Of a stretch of 64,000 bases of DNA, positions 35,670 through 43,475 are shown piece after piece. Within the stretch, counting starts at the first letter, position 1. Every line of letters begins with the position of its first letter. The DNA comes from CAVSWT01 sp963775245. GTDB taxonomy: Bacteria > Bacteroidota > Ignavibacteria > Ignavibacteriales > Ignavibacteriaceae. Below the pieces are notes generated by a model, which worked only from the letters and a program-made list of their open reading frames with translations, was not told the DNA's origin and did not search any database. Made by a program: the position numbers and the translations under genes. The stretch covers positions 133,165 through 197,164 of the forward strand of contig CAVZID010000021.1 in NCBI GenBank assembly GCA_963775245.1, given 5' to 3'.

Positions 35670-36560
35670 ATGAAAAGAATAAAATCAATTTTACTTATGT
35701 TTTTATTCTTTTATCAGTTTAGTTTTTGTATTCAAATATTTTCACAGAATAGAGATGACCCATATGTTTCAAATGAATATTTGATTCAAGAATATAAAGA
35801 AAAGGAATACCGTTCGGATTGGAAACTCAAATTTTCAACTAATGAAGACTTAACAAACTTTAAAAAACTTAGAGAATATTTACAACAGAAAAAAGATATT
35901 CTGCAAAAGCTGCAAACAGAACTCTATTCCTATCAGTACAGTACAAATAGTTCACGAACTATAAATAATTACATTACGCGTTATGAAAAAAGAATTTCAA
36001 CTGCTAAATCGGGCGAATTAATACTTGTTGATATTTATGTAACTGACCCGCCATTAAATTACTATGCATCTTATACACCTGCTGATATAAAAAATTATAT
36101 ATTGCCCGAGCTTAAAAACGCTAAAGAAACAGCAGCGATACAGGATTCGACTATAAACGTTCAGAGGACAAAGTTAAACAATAATATTGAATTAATTAAA
36201 ACGGACATAGCAAACTGCGAATCACAAATCGATAACGCCTTAGCTCCAGAATATCATCAGCAAACATTCCGAACAGAAATAAGTATAACCTTTGCTGTAT
36301 TAATAGGGATACTTTTAGTTGCATTCTTCTGGCTTATTCATAAAAAATCGGATCATAATATCACGGCAGAAATGTTGAGCGGGAATGGTTTGCAGTTTAT
36401 TACATTATTTGTATTAATCATTTCAATAACTCTTTTCGGAATATTGAATATTTTGGAAGGTAGAGAATTATCAGCAATATTAGCCGGGATATCAGGTTAT
36501 ATCCTTGGCCGAGGCGTTAATAAAACAAAGGATGATGACACTGCAAAAGCCATTAAATGA
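35670..36560 (+). CDS. Exported coiled-coil protein with two C-terminal membrane helices, unknown
   Basis: 296 residues. A signal peptide (MKRIKSILLMFLFFYQFSFC...FSQ) is followed by a helical, coiled-coil-prone domain (residues ~60-200: LREYLQQKKDILQKLQTELY and TKLNNNIELIKTDIANCESQ) and two transmembrane helices (about 211-231 and 246-266). The end reads GRELSAILAGISGYILGRG. No family is recognised. It lies 322 bases upstream of another small membrane protein with similarly styled LLGISSG-type helices. They may act together. Confidence 0.65.
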   Translation: MKRIKSILLMFLFFYQFSFCIQIFSQNRDDPYVSNEYLIQEYKEKEYRSDWKLKFSTNEDLTNFKKLREYLQQKKDILQKLQTELYSYQYSTNSSRTINNYITRYEKRISTAKSGELILVDIYVTDPPLNYYASYTPADIKNYILPELKNAKETAAIQDSTINVQRTKLNNNIELIKTDIANCESQIDNALAPEYHQQTFRTEISITFAVLIGILLVAFFWLIHKKSDHNITAEMLSGNGLQFITLFVLIISITLFGILNILEGRELSAILAGISGYILGRGVNKTKDDDTAKAIK

Positions 36561-36882
36561 TATTAGTAAAATTAGTAAAGTGAGGTTCACCTTGGAGGTG
36601 AGACTCACTTTTCTTAAAAATAAATTCTCCAACTAAATATTTTTCTTGACTATCAAATATCCGAATTGTATTTTCGTTTCAATTTCACTCTCCTCTTATA
36701 TTGTCTTGATTTCATTTTTATTTCATAGAGTTCGAATAGTCATTATAGTTTAATTTAGCTCGCTTTACTTAAGTTGGTTTCTTCTTCTTTTAGTTCGATA
36801 AAATTCACTGCTAAAAAAAATAGTTATAAAAATAATTTAACAAAAAACCTTTGGTAATCAATCACTATGTGAAAGGTGTATT
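36561..36882. other. Gene-free stretch between two membrane-protein genes
   Basis: Contains the GTGAGG palindrome copy 2 (36579-36609). No other signal was recognised. The next start has GTGAAAGG upstream as a plausible ribosome-binding site. Confidence 0.55.
36579..36609. repeat. GTGAGG...CTCAC palindromic repeat, copy 2
   Basis: AGTGAGGTTCACCT, TGG, AGGTGAGACTCACT: 14-base arms, two mismatches. Same family as 29184-29212. It follows the coiled-coil gene by 18 bases and is followed by TTTTC, so it may double as a terminator. Confidence 0.75.
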
Positions 36883-37503
36883 ATGAGTCCATTTTTTAGA
36901 TTCCTAATAGTCTTTGCTGTGCTGTTTTTGATGATATTTTACCTGGATAAAAAATATGATATGTTGAAAGACAGCAATAAAGAAAATCGAAAGACGTTTA
37001 GTTTTTCACGTGTGCAGTTAGCATGGTGGACAATTATAATACTTTCTTCTTTTGTCGCTATTATGACATTGGGACATGGCATCCCGACTTTAGATGGCTC
37101 CACATTAATTTTACTAAGTATAAGCTCCGGTACAACAGCGGCTGCAGAAGTCATTGACATTTCAAACGATTCAAAGCTAAATAAAGCTACTAGCCAGAAT
37201 AAAAGTAATTTTAATTTTTTACTTGATCTTATATCGGATGGAGGCGGAGTAAATATACACCGTTTTCAAGCGGTTGTTATTAATGTAATATTTGGTGTTT
37301 ATATGGCTATTACAGTTATTCATGGAATGGGCGATGTTAGTGCAAGTATTGATAAAATGATTCCACAAATTTCTGATAATAATCTCATACTTTTGGGAAT
37401 AAGTTCCGGGGTTTATACTACTTTGAAAGTTGCGGAGAATAAAACAAAGACAGATGGGACAGAGAATAAAACACCTCCAGATGTTGGAGGAACTACCAAT
37501 TAA
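36883..37503 (+). CDS. Four-helix membrane protein with internal repeat, unknown function
   Basis: 206 residues. An N-terminal helix (FFRFLIVFAVLFLMIFYL) is followed by two similar halves. The first has FSFSRVQLAWWTIIILSSFVA and LILLSISSGTTAAAEV; the second has VNIHRFQAVVINVIFGVYMA and NLILLGISSGVYTTLKV. Each half joins an R-x-Q-x-x-x-W-type helix to an L-x-x-IS-S-G helix. I have seen this architecture in uncharacterised bacterial membrane proteins but know no function. The stop overlaps the stop-side end of convergent priA by 4 bases. Confidence 0.7.
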   Translation: MSPFFRFLIVFAVLFLMIFYLDKKYDMLKDSNKENRKTFSFSRVQLAWWTIIILSSFVAIMTLGHGIPTLDGSTLILLSISSGTTAAAEVIDISNDSKLNKATSQNKSNFNFLLDLISDGGGVNIHRFQAVVINVIFGVYMAITVIHGMGDVSASIDKMIPQISDNNLILLGISSGVYTTLKVAENKTKTDGTENKTPPDVGGTTN

Positions 37504-39965
37504 ATTATGCTCTGCGGATCAACATCGTAAAAAAGTTTTACATCTTTGTAGCGTGATTTGCGGTTAAATTCTATCCATGAATTTAAAATTGCTTTTCTTA
37601 AAACTCCCCCGCCCGGGTCAGCTTCTTTTGTGCTTTTAACTAAAATGTGGAAACGATAATTCCCTTTCAGTTTTGCAATTAGTGCAGTGGTTGGAGTCGA
37701 AATTTTTATCCATTTTTTATATGCCCTAACCTCATTATAAAAATCTGTTATTGCTCCACGTGCTTTTTGTTCATTGGTATCCTTTGCTTCTATTAAAGCT
37801 ATATGCGTGAATGGAGGATAGCCCATTTTTTCTCTATCTATAATTTCTTTATTATAAAATCCTTTGTAATCATTCTGCAAAACTTTTTGCAATGCAAAGT
37901 GTTTTTCGTTTTGTGTCTGAATAACTACTTCCCCTTTTATGTTGCTTCTGCCTGCCCTTCCTGAAACTTGTGTAAGCAGTTGAAATGTTCTTTCATCTGC
38001 TCGGAAATCAGGCAGCCACAAAGTTGTCTCTGCAGAAATAACTCCAACTAAAGTAACACGAGAAAAATCCAATCCTTTCGATACCATTTGTGTACCGACT
38101 AATATATCAACATCTCCTTTGGCAAATTCAGTTAAGATCTTACTTAAGGAAGATTTTCTTGAAATAGAATCCGAATCAATTCTTTTAATCGAAGCTTTAG
38201 GAAAATAAAATCCAAGCTCATCTTCCACCCTTTCTGTTCCCATTCCAAAATATTTTAATGATAATGACCCGCAATGTGTGCAGGCTTTGGGTACTTCTCT
38301 AATTAATCCGCAATAATGGCACTGCAATATATTTTTGTTTATATGATAAACCATTGAGACTGAACAATTTTCACAAGTTTCAATTTCATTGCAGTCATCG
38401 CAATAAAGCTGTGTAGAAAACCCTCTTCTGTTTTGAAGAATGATTACACCTTCTTGTTTTTTTAATCTATCTTCAATCTTATCTAATAAAATCTTTGAGA
38501 AGACATTTTCCATTCGCTTCTTTTTTTTCTCAATCGCAACATTTACTAATTCAATAATCGGAAGCTGTGCATTATCAATTCTTTCCGGCAGTTCCAACAA
38601 TTTATATTTACCGGTTTTTGCGTTATACATGCTTTCAATAGAAGGAGTAGCAGAACCAAGCACAACAGGGCAATTATGGTTTACACCAAGTATTATGGCT
38701 GCGTCTCTTGCGCTGTATTTTGGAATAATGTCGCTCTGCTTATAGCTTGCATCATGCTCTTCATCTACTACAATTACTCCAATATTTTTTAATGGAGCAA
38801 ACAAAGCGGAACGTGCACCAATAACTACTTTATATTTTCCGCTTAATATTTTTCGCCATGAATCATATCGTTCACCTATTGACATTCGGCTGTGAAGAAC
38901 GGTAACTGCTTCACCAAAATTATTTATTAGCCGGGATGTAATTTGAGGAGTTAACGAAATTTCCGGGACAAGCAGCAATGCAGTTTGATTTTGCCCTAAA
39001 ACTTTTTTTATAAGCTCAATATATACTTGAGTTTTTCCGCTCCCGGTTACGCCGTGTAATAAAAAAGTTTGAAACTTCTTTGCAGATATGAATTTTTCTA
39101 CTTCACTTATAGCATTCTGCTGATCCTTGGAAAGTTTAAATTCAACTTGCTCTTCAACAAAACTTTCCGAAAATCTTCTTTCAACTTCTTTTTCAAAAAC
39201 CGTAATCATTCCTTTTTCTTCTAAAGAATGAATAGAAGATTGTGAAGCCCCGGTCTTCTTTAACAGATCTGACTGCTTTACATCTTTTTTTCTTTTTGAT
39301 ATTAATTCTAAAAGAATACTTACTTGCTTTGGTGACCTTGATTCTATTTCTGGAATCAATTCATAAACTTCAGAGACAGGTTTAACAAGCTTAACAAACT
39401 TTGCTTTTTTAATTCTTACCTTAGGATCGCCAATCTGATTTAAAGTAATTAAAGCCCCTTCTTTTTCAAGGTTTCGAATAACAGAATAAATATTTTTCTT
39501 CTTAACTGTTTTTTGAAGAAATGAAAAGTTTATTTCGTCTTTTATAGACAACACCTTCAGAATTTTTGAACGAATTGTCTTTTTATCTTTCTCATCTTGT
39601 AAAAGTTTCTCAACAACTTTATAATCAACAATAAGCTTTCGCTTTGATTCGATATCAGTTCCATAAGGCACTCCGAGCTTAAGCGCTTCCCCGAGTGATG
39701 ATATATAATATTCTGAAATCCAATTATAAAATTTTAAAGATTTTTCAGTGAAGATTGGCTTGTCATCTAAAATATCGTAGATCGGTTTTAATTCTTCTTT
39801 AACTTCGGTTTTTTCCGAAACATTAATTATAAAGCCGGTAAGAGTTCTTTTGCCAAAAGAAACAACAGCACGGACACCAACTAATGAATCTTTCTCAAAT
39901 TCCTTTGGAATAGAATAAGTGAATGAATTTCTGAAAGGAAGTGGGAATACAATATCTGCAAACAT
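37500..39965 (-). CDS. priA: Primosomal protein N' (PriA helicase)
   Basis: 821 residues. PriA reloads the replisome at stalled forks. The N-terminal 3'-DNA-binding domain begins ADIVFPLPFRNSFTYSIP. Helicase motifs: HGVTGSGKTQVYIELI (Walker A), VVDEEHDASYKQ (DEEH box), LGSATPSIES, and GTQMVSKGLDF with VSGRAGR. The zinc region has the expected cysteine pairs (CDDC, CENC, CHYC, CTHC). Length is as for Bacteroidota PriA. Monocistronic on the minus strand; it overlaps the convergent membrane-protein gene by 4 bases. Confidence 0.96.
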   Translation of the reverse strand: MFADIVFPLPFRNSFTYSIPKEFEKDSLVGVRAVVSFGKRTLTGFIINVSEKTEVKEELKPIYDILDDKPIFTEKSLKFYNWISEYYISSLGEALKLGVPYGTDIESKRKLIVDYKVVEKLLQDEKDKKTIRSKILKVLSIKDEINFSFLQKTVKKKNIYSVIRNLEKEGALITLNQIGDPKVRIKKAKFVKLVKPVSEVYELIPEIESRSPKQVSILLELISKRKKDVKQSDLLKKTGASQSSIHSLEEKGMITVFEKEVERRFSESFVEEQVEFKLSKDQQNAISEVEKFISAKKFQTFLLHGVTGSGKTQVYIELIKKVLGQNQTALLLVPEISLTPQITSRLINNFGEAVTVLHSRMSIGERYDSWRKILSGKYKVVIGARSALFAPLKNIGVIVVDEEHDASYKQSDIIPKYSARDAAIILGVNHNCPVVLGSATPSIESMYNAKTGKYKLLELPERIDNAQLPIIELVNVAIEKKKKRMENVFSKILLDKIEDRLKKQEGVIILQNRRGFSTQLYCDDCNEIETCENCSVSMVYHINKNILQCHYCGLIREVPKACTHCGSLSLKYFGMGTERVEDELGFYFPKASIKRIDSDSISRKSSLSKILTEFAKGDVDILVGTQMVSKGLDFSRVTLVGVISAETTLWLPDFRADERTFQLLTQVSGRAGRSNIKGEVVIQTQNEKHFALQKVLQNDYKGFYNKEIIDREKMGYPPFTHIALIEAKDTNEQKARGAITDFYNEVRAYKKWIKISTPTTALIAKLKGNYRFHILVKSTKEADPGGGVLRKAILNSWIEFNRKSRYKDVKLFYDVDPQSII

Positions 39966-40002
39966 TTATATAAATTATTTTATTCTAAAGTGGAATATAG
40001 TT

Positions 40003-41058
40003 TTAAACCACAGCAGGCTCAAGTAAGGTTAAAGTTTGAGAAAGAGAATCAAGCTCTGCATCAATCCCAAACGGCAGAGTAAATTTATTTGTAATATGTC
40101 CAAACGACATCCCGTATACCGTGGGGACATTTAATTTTGAAAGTTTGTTAAACAATACTTCAGCTAAACTAAATGAATTTGTTATTCCGGATTTATCAGG
40201 CTGTGGTTTGGAATCTTCAAATACTCCCAGCATAATTCCTCTAACATTTTTAAATTTACCCGCCTCAATTAACTGCGTGAGCATTCTATCAATTCTATAT
40301 GGTTCTTCCCCTATATCTTCTAAAAAAACTATTTTGTTTTCACAATCAATATCGTATTGTGTCCCAATCAATGAAACTACAATAGAAAGATTACCTCCAA
40401 CTAGTTGGCCGGTAGATTTACCGCTTCGAATTGTAAAAGGAAAATATTCTTCACCATCCTTATTTTTATCATAGTGAGGATTGTAAAAAGTAAGTGTTTG
40501 CTGTGGTTCCATTAAAACTCTTTTAAAATAATCAACGCTGTAATCATTAAAAGTAGAAATTCCAACCGGCCCGTGAAAACAAACTAATCCGGTTTCTTTA
40601 TATATTCCATAAAGCAGTGCAGTAACATCACTATATCCAATTAGAACTTTTGGATTATTTTTTATAATATCATAATCAAGTAATGGAAGAATCCGTGAAC
40701 ACCCCCAGCCGCCGCGAGCACAGACAATTCCATCAACATCATTTCTTTTGAACATTTCATTTACATCCGAAGCTCTTTGTTCATCCGTTCCTGCGAAATA
40801 ACCATATCTTGCTAAAATATTTTTTGTATAAACTACTTTAAAACCAAACACTTGTAGATTATCAATGACTCTTTCAATTCATCTTCAGTTAATAAAGCTG
40901 CCCGGAGAAATTAATCCAAGAGTATCGCCTTTCTTTAATCTTTTTGGTTTAATTATATTTTCTGAAGAAGGAATAAAAGATGAAAAAGTTTTACCGGAAA
41001 TTGTTGGGATTGCTAAAGCAGAGAACGAAATGGATTTTAAAAAAATTCTTCTCTTCAT
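40003..41058 (-). pseudogene. ldcA: LD-carboxypeptidase (S66, LdcA-like) with Tat-type signal, two frameshifts
   Basis: The body (open from 40851 to 40003) has the S66 text DGIVCARGGWGCSRIL, LIGYSDVTALL (Ser nucleophile), VCFHGPV, IVFLEDIGEEPYRIDRML and GHITNKFTLPFG (His). These enzymes trim L,D-peptides of recycled murein. From the ATG at 41058 the DNA encodes MKRRIFLKSISFSALAIP, a twin-arginine-like signal, then KRLKKGDTLGLISPGS, the usual start of the S66 domain. Shifts near 40895 and 40870 (TEDELKESL, then NLQVFGFKVVY) separate the two parts. Repaired length is about 350 residues. Confidence 0.85.
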
Positions 41059-41102
41059 GTAATCTTTATAGAAATTGTTCTAATTTCTTTTTAGGAATAG
41101 GC

Positions 41103-41189
41103 CACGGATTTAATGGATTAGACTGGTCTTCACTGATATAATACAAAATATTTTATCCGTACTAATCCGTTACATCCGTATTATCCGTG
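41103..41189. repeat. CACGGAT/ATCCGTG inverted repeat
   Basis: CACGGATTTAATGGATTA at the left and repeated ATCCGT units (TAATCCGT, ACATCCGT, TTATCCGTG) at the right give a long imperfect palindrome. It lies between lysA and the ldcA-like gene. Similar (A)ATCCGTG intergenic repeats exist in many genomes. Confidence 0.6.
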
Positions 41190-41195
41190 TACTAT

Positions 41196-42464
41196 TTATT
41201 GTATTTTTTCTACTTCGTCATAAATTAAATGATCCAATGTTTCGCGGCTTCTGATAACTTTAAAATTATTCCCATCAACCATCACTTCCGGGGCACGCTT
41301 TCTTGCATTATAATTTGAAGCCATTGTCATTCCATAAGCTCCGGCAGACATGATTGCAAGATAGTCGCCTTTTTTACATTCAGAAATTTCTCGATTTTTT
41401 GCAATAAAATCACCCGTCTCGCAAACCGGACCAACAATATCGGCAGTAATATCTTTTTTATTTTCATTTTTATAAACCGGCTGAATATGATGATATGCGC
41501 CATAAATACTGGGACGTAACAAATCTGTCATCGCAGCATCTATTACAATAAAATTTTTATCATTATTATTTTTTGTGTACAAAACTTCTGTTGCAACAAT
41601 TCCTCCGTTTGCGGTTAAAGTTCTGCCAGGTTCAAAGAAAATATCGCAATCCAGTTTTTTTAAAGTTGGAAGAACTGCTTTTGCATAATCAGAATAAGAA
41701 AAATATTTTTCATTATTATAGCTGACACCAATTCCACCACCAACATCAAAATGCTGTAAATTTACTCCTGCAGATTTAACTTCAAAATAAATTTGAGATA
41801 ATTTTTCAACTGCTTCGGCTAAAGGAGAAATAGAAGTAATTTGAGAACCAATATGCATATCTATTCCGGTAAATTTGAGGCTCTTATATTTTTTTTCACT
41901 CTTATAAATTCTAAGAGCATCGGTTGAATTAATTCCAAACTTATTTTGTTTTAATCCTGTTGAAATATAAGGATGACTTTTCGCATCAACATCAGGGTTA
42001 ACTCTAATTGAAACTTTAGCCTCTTTCCCTATTTTTCCTGCTATTTCATTAATCAAATCAATTTCTTGTTCCGACTCAGCTTTTATCATCAAAATATTTT
42101 TTTCTAATGCAAATTGAATTTCACAAGCAGTTTTTCCAACACCGCTAATAATCATTTTTTGCGGATCAACTCCTGCTTTCAGTGCCCTGTACATTTCACC
42201 TTCAGAATTAACATCAATGCCTGCACCTAAATCGTAAAACGTTTTAATAACACTTAAATTAAAATTTGATTTAGAGGCGTAAAAAACAGTATGAGATATT
42301 TCCTTAAATGCATTATTGAATTCGTTAAATCTATCTGTAAAAAACTTTTTGCTGTAAATATAAACCGGTGTTCCGGTCGATTTAGTTATTTCTTCAACGG
42401 CAATATTTTCACAATGAAGTATACCTTCTTTATGAGTAAAATAATTTGAGTCAAGATAGTGCAT
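41196..42464 (-). CDS. lysA: Diaminopimelate decarboxylase
   Basis: About 422 residues from the ATG at 42464 (MHYLDSNYFTHKEGILHCEN). It converts meso-diaminopimelate to lysine, the last step of lysine synthesis. Type III PLP-fold motifs: VFYASKSNFN (PLP lysine), FTGIDMHIGSQI, FDVGGGIGVSY, FFEPGRTLTANGG, and VGPVCETGDF with catalytic Cys. The C-terminal MSAGAYGMTMASNYNARKRAPEV (in part) is the normal end. An upstream ATG (42536) adds a non-conserved leader and is rejected. Confidence 0.95.
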   Translation of the reverse strand: MHYLDSNYFTHKEGILHCENIAVEEITKSTGTPVYIYSKKFFTDRFNEFNNAFKEISHTVFYASKSNFNLSVIKTFYDLGAGIDVNSEGEMYRALKAGVDPQKMIISGVGKTACEIQFALEKNILMIKAESEQEIDLINEIAGKIGKEAKVSIRVNPDVDAKSHPYISTGLKQNKFGINSTDALRIYKSEKKYKSLKFTGIDMHIGSQITSISPLAEAVEKLSQIYFEVKSAGVNLQHFDVGGGIGVSYNNEKYFSYSDYAKAVLPTLKKLDCDIFFEPGRTLTANGGIVATEVLYTKNNNDKNFIVIDAAMTDLLRPSIYGAYHHIQPVYKNENKKDITADIVGPVCETGDFIAKNREISECKKGDYLAIMSAGAYGMTMASNYNARKRAPEVMVDGNNFKVIRSRETLDHLIYDEVEKIQ

Positions 42465-42716
42465 AATGGGATTACTTTTCCTTTTGTTTGAATGCACAAA
42501 CTTAACAAAAAAGAGACAAACCCGGCAATTGCACAATATATCTGTAAAAAGTGCTATTCATTCACGGTGTGAGTTGTAACTGCCAGGTATTAGAGCGTTA
42601 TTGTAACAAATTTGTTTTAGGTTCGGCATTAAGGGCGCGAACTGTAGCTTTGGTTAGAATTTTATTTCTTTAAAATTTAATTTATCTTGTCTTAATCTAT
42701 TAGGAAGATTTTTATT

Positions 42717-42724
42717 TATATTTG
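42717..42724 (+). promoter_or_regulatory. Possible -7 element (TATATTTG)
   Basis: Matches TAnnTTTG of Bacteroidota promoters 21 bases before the small gene at 42746. No TTTG lies at the ideal upstream spacing, so it is weak. Confidence 0.35.
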
Positions 42725-42745
42725 TCAAACAGGAAAATATAAGCC

Positions 42746-42955
42746 ATGAGAGAAAAAATCTTTGAGTTAGATAAAAAATCGTTTTCTTTTGTTTCTTTAA
42801 ATGAAAACGTTAATGATCTAAAATACTGGCTTTCAAAAACGCCTGCAGAACGTATTCATGCAGTAGAATTCTTAAGACAATTAATGTATAACTATGATCC
42901 GTCTACCGAAAGACTTCAGCGATTTTTTGAGACTGCTGAATTTAAGACAAGCTGA
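42746..42955 (+). CDS. Small protein paired with a nucleotidyltransferase
   Basis: 69 residues: a beta/loop N-terminus then the helix text LKYWLSKTPAERIHAVEFLRQLMYNYDPSTERLQRFFE. Similar short proteins with W-(L/K)-S-(K/R)-(T/S)-P-x-E-R precede nucleotidyltransferase genes in Bacteroidota and cyanobacteria. It overlaps the next gene by 62 bases, so the two are translationally linked. A toxin-antitoxin role is suggested only by the arrangement. Confidence 0.7.
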   Translation: MREKIFELDKKSFSFVSLNENVNDLKYWLSKTPAERIHAVEFLRQLMYNYDPSTERLQRFFETAEFKTS

Positions 42956-43343
42956 ATATTTATTAATTGGCGGTTGGGCTGTTGGTTATTATGGATATCC
43001 AAGATCAACCGGTGATATGGATATTTGGGTTTCTAGAACTGATGAAAATGCTTTAAAGCTTGTTGAAGTTTTGAAAGAATTCGGATTTAATATCCCGGAA
43101 CTTTCATTGAAGTTATTTTCAAAAGAAAATCATGTAACAAGAGTCGGTGTTCCACCACTAAGAATAGAATTATTGACAACAATTTCAGGAGTTTCGTTTG
43201 AAGAATGTTTTAAAAATCGCCTAATTGTACTGTTCGATGACGTTAATGTTAATCTAATTAACTTAAACGATTTGAAGAAAAATAAATCCGCCGCAAAACG
43301 GTTTAAGGATTTGGATGATCTTGAAAACTTAAAAGAAGAATAA
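42894..43343 (+). CDS. Nucleotidyltransferase-fold protein (DUF6036/AbiEii-like)
   Basis: 149 residues. The core LLIGGWAVGYYGYPRSTGDMDIWV has GG and DxD residues of the nucleotidyltransferase fold; the third acidic position may lie in LRIELLT. The helical C-terminus holds LKKNKSAAKRFKDLDDLENL, the usual ending of this family. It follows and overlaps a small gene; such pairs are candidate toxin-antitoxin or abortive-infection modules. A start upstream may differ, because the overlap is long. Confidence 0.8.
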   Translation: MIRLPKDFSDFLRLLNLRQAEYLLIGGWAVGYYGYPRSTGDMDIWVSRTDENALKLVEVLKEFGFNIPELSLKLFSKENHVTRVGVPPLRIELLTTISGVSFEECFKNRLIVLFDDVNVNLINLNDLKKNKSAAKRFKDLDDLENLKEE

Positions 43344-43357
43344 GGGAAAATTTTAAT

Positions 43358-43397
43358 ATGCCAGTCACTTTGTAGGTGACTTGCAATTATCGGCATA
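43358..43397. repeat. AGTCAC/GTGACT palindromic repeat
   Basis: TATGCC, AGTCAC, seven-base loop, GTGACT, then TGCAATTATC and GGCATA. Inner and outer arms are complementary. It lies between the nucleotidyltransferase gene and the leuS promoter. Single copy in the window. Confidence 0.6.
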
Positions 43398-43410
43398 CCT
43401 AAATATTCAA

Positions 43411-43441
43411 TTTGAATTACCTGCTAATTTCGATAAATTTG
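43411..43441 (+). promoter_or_regulatory. Bacteroidota-type promoter upstream of leuS
   Basis: TTTG (43411-43414), 19 bases, then TAAATTTG (43434-43441). This is the TTTG-N19-TAnnTTTG consensus exactly. The leuS ATG is 34 bases downstream. Confidence 0.7.
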
Positions 43442-43475
43442 TGACTCAATTTTTCAACTTTTATATGTAAGATTT

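Noticed and set aside
42465..42536. Upstream ATG of lysA
   Set aside because: The 24-residue leader is Cys-rich, non-conserved and the conserved N-terminus begins at 42464.
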